DNA of 64,000 nt from Vandiemenella viatica (lineage: Eukaryota > Arthropoda > Insecta > Orthoptera > Morabidae). The stretch spans positions 216,855,473 through 216,919,472 of the forward strand of contig JARYHS010011408.1 of NCBI GenBank assembly GCA_031002005.1, given 5' to 3'. Made by a program: the position numbers and the translations under genes. Shown here piece by piece: positions 23,460-35,224 of this stretch. The notes under the pieces were generated by a model. The model was not told where the DNA came from, ran no database searches, and worked only from the letters and a program-made list of their open reading frames with translations. Every line of letters starts with the position of its first letter. The stretch's first letter is position 1.

Positions 23460-24990
23460 TATCATGTGTTAAAACGCGTTTAAAACTTTTGCACACAATC
23501 TTATATTCAGAAAGAGAGAATGAAAACCAAGAACGAGTTTAAAATAAGGCTACCCTTCTAATTTTTTGTACCCAGGCAACATTCGTTGATAGTTTATCAG
23601 TGAATTGAAAGCAAAAATCTCATATTCTGCGCGACGAAGTCGCAGCCAAAGTTAAATAACAAAACAGACAGCGAAAGAAATAATTTTTTATGTAAAATTT
23701 GATGCTTTTCGCCAAAATGATGTTTACAAGACTCCACTTACTTTGCGTTTTTTGGTGCTACGTCAATTTTATTGCTGCTGTCAACGTTTCGGTTAACAAT
23801 CTGAACCTTGCTCAGGGCTATTACGGGATGATGTATCCTCTGCTGACGGTCGTTACGTCCCCTCATCGTTTGCCGCCACACAGGGTGATTTATTATAGTT
23901 TTCCGCCAGAGTGTTGCATTTCCGGCAGCGAGTGTTCTCTGTTCCAGAGATGCCGTTGTCAGGTTTGCCCTGTATGTCAGATAAACGCACACTAACATCA
24001 ACAACGGAGTGTGGAGTGTTGTATTTCTGGAAGTCAGTGAGTGACCACTATTCCAGAGATTGTACTGTCGAGGTTTGCTCACGGAGCAAAGGAAAGAGAG
24101 GAAACGACAGGAGGGCTCCACCACTCACTGATGTGAAGTCTGGAGGAGAAAAGTGGGGAGGGGAGGACTTCCCTAAGAAACAAGGCGAATGTTTACGAAA
24201 CAGTGTGGAACGGAGAATTTTTTGCAGTGTTAAATTTTTCATTTCCTCATAATGTGGTCATTATATAATTACGTACCTTAATTGATATAATCTAGAAACG
24301 TTATAATTTAAAAAACAAAGCAGCTAAGTAATTTTTGAAAGGAATAGTGTACGCCGAAATAGAACTTTTTTTCTCTATAAACACAAAAAACTAAGGGTCA
24401 TATTGTTATTTCCAAAACAATGAACAAATCCTTAGTAATCTAATAAATTCAAAAAAAAAAAAATAAAAAATTACATGTTCCACACATTTTACTCTACATG
24501 TACATTATGATAGAAAATGATAACAGTAATAGTTAATTTTTAATTCTTCTGATTAATTAGCTTCTGAGCTTAAATTGTACTGGTAGTGTCTTGCTATCGT
24601 ACCAAAGTCGGAATCGTAAATTAGACCTTCAACACTCCTTCAAAATAAGGCAAACCTGTTATAATTGATCATGAGTTATAAGCTAGTCACACGACATATT
24701 AATGGGCTTGATAGGAACAGTAAAAATGTGTTTACACTTTAATTGAATTTATTAAAACTTCAGCATGGTGAAATTAACGCAAATATGAAATCATTTCACC
24801 TTGTCAAATTGATTTTTAGACATCTCACTATTTTTTTAAATCAAAATAACAATTTATAACAAATCTTAACTCACAGATTCGTAATAATAATGACCGGAGC
24901 AATGTAATTTTATTTTGAAGGAAACTTTAACTGCGTTGAGAACGAAGGCTTTCACGACGAATCGGTGATATGAAGTCTTCACGGGTTTGG
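23460..24990. other. unassigned intron DNA with a local 60-bp duplication
   Basis: A frame at 23699-23995 starts with a hydrophobic run like a signal peptide and has several Cys residues, but no family is recognised. Two related stretches, 23910-23968 and 24018-24078, share 'gagtgttg-atttc-g', 'ttccagagat' and 'gaggtttgc'/'caggtttgc', a direct duplication. The rest is AT-rich. Confidence 0.35.
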
Positions 24991-24998
24991 TGTTGAAG

Positions 24999-25075
24999 AA
25001 AGACAACAACGAGCTTTCGCGGCTAGACCTGAAGATGGCGGTTGAGCTAGCTGCCGAAAGCTAGTTGTTGTCTTT
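24999..25075. repeat. imperfect inverted repeat
   Basis: The left arm 'aaagacaacaacgagctttc' continues 'gcggctag', and the right arm reads back as 'aaagacaacaactagctttc' then 'ggcagctag'. The arms are about 28 bp with about 20 bp between. A foldback fragment is likely. Confidence 0.7.
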
Positions 25076-25524
25076 CTTTAACTGCGTTGACAGAAACGGA
25101 GTTATCCCTGTTGAAATGTCTGAAGGAATGTTGAAAGCTAATAAATCACACGAATCTAGGTCTAACTCATGGAGCATGCAAACAGTCAGCTGTGAGAAAG
25201 GAGACTTTCACGGCGTACCGCTATGACGTAATCATCACGCGAGTACTGCCCGATAGAGTAGTTAAAAAAACGTTTCACCACCTAGCTTTGCTTTTTTTGT
25301 TGGTTGTAGAAGCACTTTCACTACGAAACGCGGATGAAGACGAGCTTCTACGTGAGATTTATTTATAGTGAGCGTCATTTGGGACCAAGGACAGCATTTA
25401 CATATAGAGTGGGTATAGCGTGAAATCCAACCAACAAACGCTGTTCTACGCCTGAAGAACACAACAGTACTATCCATCGAATTGTTTCGAGACTATCAAC
25501 CGTGAAGTTAAGTCACACTGACAA

Positions 25525-25728
25525 GAATTCTTCACTTGTTTTCTGCCGGATAATTTCTTCTTTCTCCAACGTTTCGGCAGTAAACTCCGCTGCCTTCGCG
25601 ACACAGCACCGAAAGTCGGTGCTGTGTCATCGCTGTGGTAGCTTCGATATGACATGAAGGCAGCGGAAGTTGCTACTGAAACGTTGTAGAAAGAAGAAAT
25701 TATCCGGCAGAAAACCCGTGAAGAATTC
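25525..25728. repeat. nested foldback element (73-bp arms around an 11-bp perfect hairpin)
   Basis: The left arm 25525-25597 and right arm 25656-25728 are equal in length and complementary with few mismatches ('gaattcttcac' at both tips; 'ttttctgccggataatttct' inside). Between them, gacacagcacc (25600-25610) and ggtgctgtgtc (25618-25628) form a second, perfect hairpin with a 7-base loop. No coding capacity. The whole resembles a foldback MITE. Confidence 0.85.
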
Positions 25729-25739
25729 TAGTCAGCCAT

Positions 25740-26110
25740 ATGCACGGAAAAACATAATTCTCACTTAAGTCACATACATTGAACGTATTGCTTAGTTCAG
25801 ATGACTGGTCGCGCATTCACAGAAGTAATGCCCTTCCTATTGTAAAATCAAACCTGGGATCAACAGCACGCAAACTGTGTTTACAGTTAAAATGAAACAG
25901 AAGTTTCTGAATTTGTTGGGAAAAATTGGTTTTTAAAGTTTCAATTAAAACAGATTTTTAGGATACCCGCTTTTGTATGCATGGCAATGTTGTATGTATT
26001 TTAATTTCTATATCTTTGTAAACACAACAACATTATAGCAATTATCAGTATTTCCCGGCATTTTCCCCCCCTCTGGACCAAGATGTACTTACGGTACGGC
26101 AGATATTTTG
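25740..26110. other. unassigned intron DNA
   Basis: AT-rich sequence with no recognised feature. Confidence 0.3.
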
Positions 26111-26114
26111 ATTT

Positions 26115-26312
26115 GCTGGTCTCGGTAGCGTAGTGGCTAAAGTACTAGCTCCGCATGCCGAAGGTGGTCGGTTCGAGTCCGGCCGTGGGCATGGGTCTTT
26201 AAGGTCTGTGAATGTAATGTCCGTCCTGAAATCATTAGATAACACATAATCACTGTCGAGTTTGCTGTATAACCTCAGACGCCAAAAATAAATAAGTAAA
26301 TAAATAAACATT
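26115..26312 (+). repeat. SINE-B copy
   Basis: Head 'ggtagcgtagtggctaaag', box B 'ggttcgagtccggccgtgg', diverged body, and tail 'gctgtataacctcagacgcc' followed by an (aaataaat)-like A-rich end. No clear duplication. Confidence 0.8.
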
Positions 26313-27176
26313 ATTTTGATTTTTGAGCATCAATATTAGCAGAGGCTGTGGTTATGTTAAAATGAGAAATAACATTCTGTATTACAGCATAAGACACTAT
26401 GAATTTAAGTTTCCTTCACAAGTGTCATTATTATTAAATGCATCTTTTCCCGCTTTATTAATCCCGAAGGCAGGAAAAGCCTTAATTTCAGGAAAAAGGT
26501 TATATAGTCCTAGCATCTTTCATATGTTGGGAGATGCTCCATTTCTCTGAAAGGTTCAGTTGGCTTTTTCCACGTAAATTATTGTACTGTATTTCAGAAA
26601 ACTGAACAAATAAATAACAAAAGCTACGCAGTCAGTTACAATATTAACAGAATCCAGAGAGTGTTAATGTTTGATACAGTGTAATCTTTGGTGGGTATAT
26701 GTTCAGGTTAATTAACCGATATTTTTGTTTGATGTTATGCAATCTTTAACGCCTATCTATTCAGGGTATTAACAGATTATAATTTATTGTTCCCTCCATT
26801 GTTCCGTAGAGTCACATGACATACCACTGTGCTTAACTTTCAATCTGCGATAACGACCTCCAGATCGGTCTGCTAGTTTTTGCGTGATTTCTTAATAAAG
26901 AAATATTTAGGAAAACGACCGCACATTACTGTAGTCAATAAATTTAAGAGGAATTTGTTGATAAAAAATCCAGTCATAGAAGTTTGTTTTAATATCAATT
27001 TGAGATTTCTATATTTTTATTGGTTTCAATTTTAATAGCATTAATATACGTGCAATAAAAATATATCAATCTTCTGTAATGAAATGTTTAATGTTGTTAA
27101 AAAAAATTGAAAACTTGTTTTCGAAATATTTTCTTTATTACACATTGTTTCCTACACCACTAATAAATTCCTTGGC
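26313..27176. other. AT-rich unassigned intron DNA
   Basis: No supported feature. Confidence 0.3.
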
Positions 27177-27579
27177 TTGTTAAATTACGGGAGGATGTAT
27201 ATATATATAGAAGGATATGTGCAAGATATTTCAGATGAAATGGACAAAGGAGGGCAAATTGATATTGTAGAACTAGATCTTTCTAACGCTTTTGACAGTG
27301 TGAACCATAAAATGGTGGAAAATCAGGTAAAAACTATCGGAGTGGATGAGAAAGTTATTTTCTGGGACCGAGCGTGGTGGGTGAATGGTTAACGTTCTGG
27401 CCTCGCATTCGGGAATCCAGATTTGGGTTTTCCATGGTTTCTCCAAATCGTTTCAGGCAAATGTTGGGATGCTGGGATACTTCCTTCAAAAAGGCCATGG
27501 CCGAATTGCTTGTCGTTCCTTGTCCCCAGTCCCATCCCGCCTCTAATGACCATAGCCGTCGACGAGACGTAAAGCCATA

Positions 27580-27628
<49 letters not shown>

Positions 27629-28648
27629 TTTCTGGCTAGAAGAATTTTTAAAAGATAGGAAGCAAGAAGGTAGTTTAAGAAATTAAGTAACTAAAGAGGT
27701 GGAAGTGAAAATGCGAGTGCGATAGGATAGAGTATTGGGATCATTGCTATTCATTATTCTAACGAATGATTGTGTTGATGCTTTACTATTCAAAGCTAGG
27801 TTGTTTGTAGATAACATAATGCTATATGATAGGATCGAAACAGTAGAGGACTGTGAACAGCTGCAGAGTGATCTGGACGGAGTATCTAGCTATTTTGGTA
27901 AACATGGGATCAAGATAAATGCAAAGAAGATCAGCTTATTAGGTACACAGATATAAAGCTAAAGGTTGATTATGATTATAAGGTGGAAAAAGAACTGCTT
28001 GTTGAAAACTTGAAATGTAAATATCTTGACATAACAATTGATAGCAAGCTTAACTGGGCAGATCACATTGGACAGGTAGTAGGAAAAGGTTTCAAATTCC
28101 GGCACTTGTTGGAAAGAGTGATGAGGGGATGTACCAGAGAAGTAAAGGATTTGGGTTACAAAACTTTGGTCATGCCATTGCTTGAATATGGTAGTGTAGT
28201 ATAGGACCCTAATTTCGGGTAAATATAAGAGTCAGAAGCTGCTAGATTTGTCTTTGGATATTACCGCAGAACACAACCAGTAACTGATATCATAAAGGAC
28301 CTGATATGGGATTCAGTGGAAGACAGGAGTGTACGAGGCGTATATTGGTGATGAGGTATGAAAATATATTGGTGTAAGAATTAGTAGTAGTGCTTGGAAG
28401 CGAAAAGATGACCATGACCACAAACTGGTACTCGATTTAAGGCACAAGGGTGTAGAAAGATTTTCTTTCTTTGTTAAAGGTGTCGGGCATTGGAATAAGT
28501 TACCAAGAGAAATGATAAGTAAATTAGCGAAAACTCTGAACGAATTTAAAGTTGAAGTTCGTAGAGAGCAAAAGTAGGTGGGTACAGGAAAAGGGGAAAA
28601 ATGGGCGTATAGGGAAATTCCCATCGTAGTAAAATTAAATTAAATTTT
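27177..28648 (+). pseudogene. LINE reverse transcriptase (family J, copy 1), split by a SINE-A
   Basis: RT motif A is 'IVELDLSNAFDSVNHKMVEN' (27267-27326). After the SINE, 'VLGSLLFIILTNDC' is motif B, 'LFVDNIMLYDR' is motif C with the catalytic FADD changed to FVDN, and 'KYLDITIDSKLNWADHIGQV' is motif E. A C-terminal part follows ('RFVFGYYRRTQPVTDIIKDL', 'FFVKGVGHWNKLPREMI'). This order is typical of Jockey/CR1-type LINEs, which copy themselves by target-primed reverse transcription. The copy ends in an (aaatt)n-like tail at 28629-28645. It is 5' truncated, with frameshifts and stops, hence dead. Confidence 0.85.
27366..27625 (+). repeat. SINE-A inserted in LINE family J
   Basis: Head 'accgagcgtggtgggtgaat', core 'ttttccatggtttctccaaa', tail 'cgtcgacgagacgtaaagcc' and a poly-A of about 43. 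The perfect 10-bp duplication tattttctgg lies at 27356-27365 and 27626-27635, inside the reverse-transcriptase region, so the SINE is younger than the LINE copy. It has lost the box B block. Confidence 0.9.
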
Positions 28649-28859
28649 TCCGCTTTGGTTTGTGTTAAAACTATTGCCCTTACGCTAGTGATCTATTCCA
28701 AAGGAAGGAGGCGAGGGCAATAAACAGTTTGCAAGTTGTGCAAGCGGTTTAATTCCTACTGCTTTTGGCAAATGAACGTTTTTGTGGTATTGGGTTGAGG
28801 TATAAACCCTATTGTGGATTTCTGCATGCTGGCGTGAATGTTTATTATTATATATTTTA

Positions 28860-31492
28860 CTAGCCACAAAGCCCGTCAAAATTGACGGGTTTGGAGTATT
28901 CTGGCAATTAATTTCTTTTTAGTTGCTTACCTAAACAGAATTGTTTTGAAATAAAGCTCAATGTGCTGTAATTTCTCATCCCTTGTGATGTAGCAAAACG
29001 TTTCAGTTGTCAACTTGATGCAGGTCGCATTTCAGTCTAACCACAATCTTTGCTAATAATACGATGAAGATCGATGTGTTAACGGATGACATAGGTTACA
29101 TACAGTTGAAATAATGACCACAGTGAAAACGAAGGATACTAAATTAAATCATAACAACTTCAGTGTTCTGGCAAATCATTTCTTAGCAATCGTTTAAATA
29201 AACAAAAAATAAATCATAATATAATTCCTATTGCCTTGCGCAATAACAAAATGTTTCTGTTGCTATCCTGGTCCAGGTTGCATTTCAATCTCACAACAGG
29301 CAGTTCAATCATTACCGTAGTGCCACAATCTGATGATGAATTCTTGTATAACTCGACGAAATAAATCGAAAGAATAGAATTTTTTGATATCTTTCTTGGT
29401 TTTCGAGATATAGCATGTTGAAAATCAATTATAACTGTGATTTTGGTGAAGTTTCCTCTGGTCGAGGACGTATTTCAACCTAACAACAACCACCAGGAAG
29501 AAAATAAAACGCATATAGTGCATTTCCACCGTGTAGATATAGCGGTTTTGGTAATTTGTTTTTTTCTGGTCCAACAGATTTCACCCAAACCACCTAAATT
29601 TCTCGAGAACTACGCGAGATATGGAAAGAAAATGTATTATTTGTTTTCGATTTGTCTCTTCGAGTTACATACGATATCATCTTCAAATCTGGCAATGTCG
29701 AAATTTTTCTTCTGTTCCAGGCCGCATTTCAACCTAACCACGTCAATTTTGAGATACAATATCTCGAGAATTAAGTAAGATATCAAAACATTTTATTCTC
29801 TACTTTCAGTTTTTTTCGTCGAGTTACATAAGAATCCATCAACAAATTGCGGCTTCACGGTTATCGTAGAATCCCATAACCACATACAGTACTACGCTAA
29901 ACCACGGAGGAAATATTTCTTTCCTCCATGCGTTAAACATGCCGCCCGAGAAACAATACTTCCTTCACACGCATATTAATACATATACTTATCACGTTTC
30001 AATGGTCACATTGCATCGCGAAATAAACCAAATAAAAAATCTATAAGGGTTCTTCAATCTTAATTTTTTATATTCGTTATTCAGAATTATACTAACACAT
30101 TTGAATAGCTGATTCAGATACATGCGGCTGAAATAAGGCATCAGTAAAACCAAAGTAAATTAAAAATTACTGCCCTGTTGAAATTTGTATCAATTGCTTC
30201 GTTATAATGGCATCTTCTTCACATTTGCACCCTCCTTTTTTCGGAAAAGTCTCCATGAATTAAATTAAAAATTCTGAAACGTAAGACGCTCCGCAACCGA
30301 AAAATGTTAGCAACACTTTCGTTAGAACGAAGTAATGATTTAAGTAACAGAAAAAAAATTACTAAAAAAAACCGCATGCCCTCTACTGTAACTTCAAGTG
30401 CCAATTCTAATAACAATCTATCAAAACTGCCGCTAACATTGCGAAAATTAACTTACATATATGTGATTTCAACGAATACTTCTATATAAACTAATATTAA
30501 ATAAATCAAGCAACTAATAAGTATGTTCTGTCAGTTAATTTATTCGTGGATGCCTAGAAATGTTATTAAATAACGTGGGTATTTCTCTGCAGTTGCTTAA
30601 CTAATCAGAATTGTTACAAAATAAAGCTCATTGTAATTTATCGTTCATTGTGCTGTAGCAAAAAACTTCAGTTGTCATCTTGGTCCAGGTTGCATTTCAG
30701 CTTAACCATATTTTCCACTAAAATTTCTGCTGGAAAAGCAAAGCTTCAATCACGCGCAATTTAATACATTCCATGCATCGAGATATAAACTTGATCCCAA
30801 ATCTTCACAGGTTCTGACATATTTCTTTCTTAATAGCTACCCATGATGAAGATCGATGTTTTAACGGCTAAGAATGACTCCAGCAAGAACGAAGGATGTT
30901 ATAACAACTTAAGCTATGCCATGTAATATTTCATTGTGGTTTAGGCCGTATATATCGCGAACAATTTGCAACTTCTTTCATTTGAACCATGTAATGTTTC
31001 AGTAAAAAACTGATAGTTAATATGCCAATTTAAACGCAAATAATTTCAGTAATAAGACACAGTTTAAATTTTTTTTAAAAAAATCTAAATTATTCATGCC
31101 CTCTGCGTTAACGTCAAATGCAACTTGTAATTCTAATCCCTGCTAGTTATACTCTAACCAAACATTAGCAGCACTGATGCTCGAAATACAAAGCTTTTAT
31201 CTTACAATATCTATGGACAAAGAATTTAAGGAATACTTCAACATATCAAAAGAATATTATGTAAATATAAGCATCTAATGATTGATATATCGATTTTAAC
31301 GCAACACATACTTTTATTTCAGTGTTCTGTGAGTTAATTTATTCACTGTTGCTTGGAAATGATATTAAATAACGCGCACTCCCACAAATAATATCGTAAA
31401 GCGTGACGTCATAGCGCAACGTCATAGCTTGACGTCACCGCGTGACATGACGTAGGCGCTACACGCTACATCTTGTCTATTATACTAATAGA
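28860..31492 (-). mobile_element. Helitron-like element, non-autonomous, 2.6 kb
   Basis: On the minus strand the element starts A|TCTATTAGTATAATAG at 31492 and ends CTAG|T at 28860. A perfect hairpin, cccgtcaa-tt-ttgacggg (28872-28889), lies 8 bases before the terminal CTAG. Start TC, end CTRR preceded by a hairpin, and insertion between A and T without duplication are the hallmarks of Helitrons, which move by rolling-circle transfer. No Rep/helicase frame is present. The interior holds repeated modules (see 29330-29860 and the 'gttgcttaactaa' blocks at 28919 and 30590). Confidence 0.75.
29325..29860. repeat. triple module with 'ctcgagaa' palindrome inside the Helitron-like element
   Basis: Three related units carry a near-palindrome of the type 'atatctcgagaactaagcga' at about 29385, 29600 and 29757, each next to 'ttcgatttgtctc', 'cgagttacat' and 'catttcaacctaac'. 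Similar units occur at 20660, 55648, 55790, 62590 and 62808. Confidence 0.7.
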
Positions 31493-31495
31493 TAG

Positions 31496-31675
31496 CTTTA
31501 TGCCTCGTCGACGATGAGGTCGTTAGGACTTATCGAAGGAATTAGGCCATGGACTTTTGAAGGAACCATCCCGGCATAGAAAACCCATTTCTGGATGACC
31601 GACGGGGATTCGAACCTGCGTTCTCCCGAATGCGAGGCCTAAGCGTTAACACTCACCACCACGCTTTGTTTCCGT
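31496..31675 (-). repeat. SINE-A copy abutting the Helitron-like element
   Basis: Minus-strand SINE-A with head 'aaagcgtggtggtgagtg', box B 'ggttcgaatccccgtcggt', an internal deletion in the core, and tail 'cgtcgacgaggcataaagct'. Its tail ends three bases from the Helitron-like terminus at 31492. Confidence 0.8.
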
Positions 31676-33020
31676 ATTTATATTCCCTCCGATCACTTAT
31701 TTTCAGGTTCAGACCCACAAGTCCGTAGCGCAAACTGACATAAAAACAAAAAACTTTATAATTATACATTTTCATATAGAACAGTGTCACAAATGATACA
31801 ATATAAATAAATGAAACTAGAAAAAAACTTAAATGTCAGGCACATATAAAATTATTATGTAAACAACGGAATTAAATAAAACTACATGCCATTTAGAGAC
31901 TGTAAAAAACTGGATTTCATTTTTCAAAGTTTAAGTATTTTTTGATGAATGTTTATTAATAAAAAACGTCGTACTGGGTTAATGGATTTCACTGAAAATT
32001 GGTAGGGTTATGGTATGGGTTAGCACACAAAATATTTTTCATCCTAGAAAAATGAATAGTTTCTTTGGGAATGGAACACAACGTAAACAAACGCAACAAA
32101 GTAAACAGAAGACGAGCGAAATAAAAGACTGCATTAGTCTGGACTACGATCACAACAAGCGAAGGGAATGAAATCAACTATGTTTCAGTAGGTCTCGAAT
32201 ACCTACTACAATAATTTAAGAAGCCGACCAATGTACTGGTAGTCCACACGCATGAAGTCGCCGGCACAAGCTAATCATTTATCGACATTTCCATTGCACG
32301 CAATATTACATTACAAACTGCCATTTTTTTTTCAAACGAATGGAAGTGTGCGGGTTTGGTGGTTCTGCCAATATCTCATTTCAAATTCTTTTTAATGGGA
32401 GTTTTGATTCCTCAACGTAATATTTCGTGTAATTTCGTACGAAATAATATTAACACAATGGAGACATCGCATACGAACGCCGAATTTTAACATGGCACCT
32501 GCTAGTCTACTCAGTCATTGTGTCTGAGCGGATCCTAAGATAAGATTTGACCGTCTGCGGTGGTACGGTAGCCCTCTAGCAGTCACTGGGCCGTGCCTTG
32601 GCCGACGTCCAGGAGACATCAACTGTCACCTGCGCCGCAAGGCGCTGCAGTCGTGCGCAAACAACTACGCGCTCTGAATTTTAAGCGACGATGAACGCTG
32701 TGGCATTTTTAAGTACTGAGCTCGACTTTCTCCAAAAATATCAGATGTCTCATTTGGAAACACTTAACAACATATTGTGCCTATACTATTCCGAAGTAAA
32801 AATTTTCGAGTATGTAAAAAATTCGAGAGGAAGCCTCAAATTATACAGCGGAAATGCTGGTGATCTCAAAAGCCCTGGAATAAGGATTACGGTCCCCCAA
32901 AAGGACCATTCTAATACTAAATGACTCCAAATCATCCATAAAAAAATCTTATTTTTCAAAAATAACAATCGAAATGATTTTTTGATAATGGAGATCATAC
33001 AGATCTGCAGTTAAATTACC
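31676..33020. other. unassigned intron DNA
   Basis: No supported gene. The frame at 32691-32924 has no recognised domain. Confidence 0.3.
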
Positions 33021-33029
33021 AACCCAAGC

Positions 33030-33701
33030 AAATATGTTATATTTATATGGATAAAATCATATGTGGGCCTACCAGGAAACGAAGAGGCAGACTACCTAAC
33101 AAAGAGTGCTATGAGAAGCGGTGAGGAAGAGACAAAGGTACCAGGTCTATATATCACAAACTTCCTTAAGAAAAACTGACGGGAAATGTGGGATAGAGAA
33201 TGGTCGGAAACATCACAACTTAGAGGTCGTCACTACGCTTGCATCCACCTCCCGGTAGCAACATCCCAGTGGCATAAAAAATGAGCACCATCAAGAGGAC
33301 TAATAACTACAATAGCTAGATTAAAGCTAATCTATATACAATTAAACCAATTGAATCTACACTGTGTGGTTGTGGAGAAGATATAGAATGCGACAATAAT
33401 CAAATGTTCTTCGGTTGCAAGAAATACTGGAACAACATCACAAACTTCATGAAAACTCTTTCACAAGAGACCGAGCGTGGTGGCTGAGCGGTTAACGCTT
33501 TGGCCCCGCATTCGCGAGGACGCCGGTTCGAATCCCCGTCCGGGCATCCAAATTTGGGTTTTCCATGGTTTCCCCGAATAACTCCAGGCAAATGCCGGAA
33601 TGCTTCCTTCAAAAGGCTGTGGCCGAATGCGTTCCCGTTCCTTGTCCACAGTCCCATCTCGCCTCCAATGACCTCGACGTCTACGAGGCGTAAAGCCATA
33701 A

Positions 33702-33765
<64 letters not shown>

Positions 33766-33945
33766 CACAAGAGGGTATCCAGTCACCAATCAACATAAAT
33801 CATTTACTGGCCACTGAAAATGTTGTTATACATCGCTTGATCCTATCATTTGTCAGAAATATACCTTAATAGTCTAGAAGAGAACAATTTAACTTGGTAT
33901 GGCTGTATGACCAAAAGGTTAAATGCCAATAAATAAAAATAAATA
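33030..33945 (+). pseudogene. RNase-H-type LINE C-terminus and 3' UTR (family I), split by a SINE-A
   Basis: The frames read 'IWIKSYVGLPGNEEADYLTK', the last block of a retroelement RNase H domain (His replaced by Tyr in S-H-V-G), then 'TIARLKLIYIQLNQLNLH', then 'CGCGEDIECDNNQMFFGCKK', a Cys-rich C-terminal finger. After the SINE the frame resumes as 'SQEGIQSPININHLLATENV' and stops at 33867. A short 3' UTR holds 'ggtatggctgtatgaccaaa' and 'aggttaaatgccaataaat' (33893-33945), which matches the SINE-B tail. RNase H after RT is typical of I, R1 and Loa-type LINEs. There are stops at 'KKN*' and 'HKK*' and one frameshift. Confidence 0.8.
33470..33763 (+). repeat. SINE-A copy, full length, poly-A about 60
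   Basis: Head 'accgagcgtggtggctgagc', box B 'ggttcgaatccccgtccgg', core 'ttttccatggtttccccgaa', tail 'gtctacgaggcgtaaagcca'. The 10-bp duplication ttcacaagag lies at 33460-33469 and 33764-33773. This is the best-preserved SINE-A in the window and sits inside the LINE coding frame. Confidence 0.95.
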
Positions 33946-35220
33946 TCACATTGGACACAACGACAATATTTTCAAAGAGGAGTATTTTCTACCAAAGTAA
34001 ATAGAACGTCTTTACAGATATGCAAGTGTAGCTAATGTTTGTCTGAGTTTCTGTTACCAACAATTTGGTCCTTATTGTTATGGTCTGATTATGTTGACAA
34101 TTTTTATGGAAGAATTGATATAACAGCAAGCCAAGCAAATGCTCACTGTACGAGCTTGCTAGGTGGTAATAATCAAAACTTGACATGGATTTGCCCAGTT
34201 TTGAAGTTGCAGTAGGACTATATTCTTGAAAGTTTTCTCCGACGCCCGTCATATTTAGCTTCGCGTTACCACGTATGAAGATATTCCAAATTAAGATAAT
34301 GAACAGTGATTCTGTTTGATCAGCATTAACTTTGCCTGTATGACACAATGACAATATAGCAGAATAGGTAGAAACTCCTCTAAGTGGCTAGTGATATGTA
34401 AAAATGGCTATTATGATCAACAATATTAATAACTATTTTAGACCTTATTTAATGAACGTAGGAACATTATTACTTTGCCGTAGCATCTTTAATCGCTTGT
34501 GATGCGTACGTTGTGATTAATGGCCTACGCTCGTTGAAAGATGTCAAGAAAGCCAGCAGGTTTTAACTTCACATATGTCCAATGCATCGTTCTTGAAAAT
34601 ATAGTATGGATAAAACCTGTTACACGAAAATCGTGGGTGGTTACTTAAAAATTTTAGAGTGCATACCGGTAATGACGTTATTAGTACAGATAAAAAAATA
34701 CATTTCTATATAGTACAATTTTTCTTTACCCTCCGGTTTTTCGCTACATTTTCCACAACAGGCAATAGGAGATAAACAGAATAAATACAGTGATTAAAGC
34801 AGACTCGCAGCCAGAAGATGAACATCGCTTCTCTGCCTGGCATTCTAATGATTTTTATCTCTGTTCTCCGTTTTTGTGATACTTGAAATTACTTCAATAA
34901 ATCCCATCAAAAATTGCGGAAATTTTTATTGTTATGAAAAGGTTTCTATGGAAAGCATAATTTCAAAAACGAATAACGATTACTTATCTGTTTGATATAT
35001 TTTATGAATTCTTACATTTCGTGTAAACTTTATTTGAGTTTAGGTAAACTTTCCTGTTTCTTATCATCTGACAAAAAATTATTAGTTTATGTTATGATCT
35101 GGTTCTAGTATCTACTACATCGTAAACATCAGATGTTCTTCTCCTTACATGAATTTAGGGGATAAATCATGGTGAATAAACAAATAGCAAAATGTAAATT
35201 TAAACGATCGTCGCATAATT
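33946..35220. other. AT-rich unassigned intron DNA
   Basis: No gene or repeat end is recognised. Confidence 0.3.
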
Positions 35221-35224
35221 TATT

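Noticed and set aside
28860..31492. CRISPR-like or satellite array from the repeated modules
   Set aside because: The units are few, variable and not regularly spaced, and lie between Helitron-like ends.
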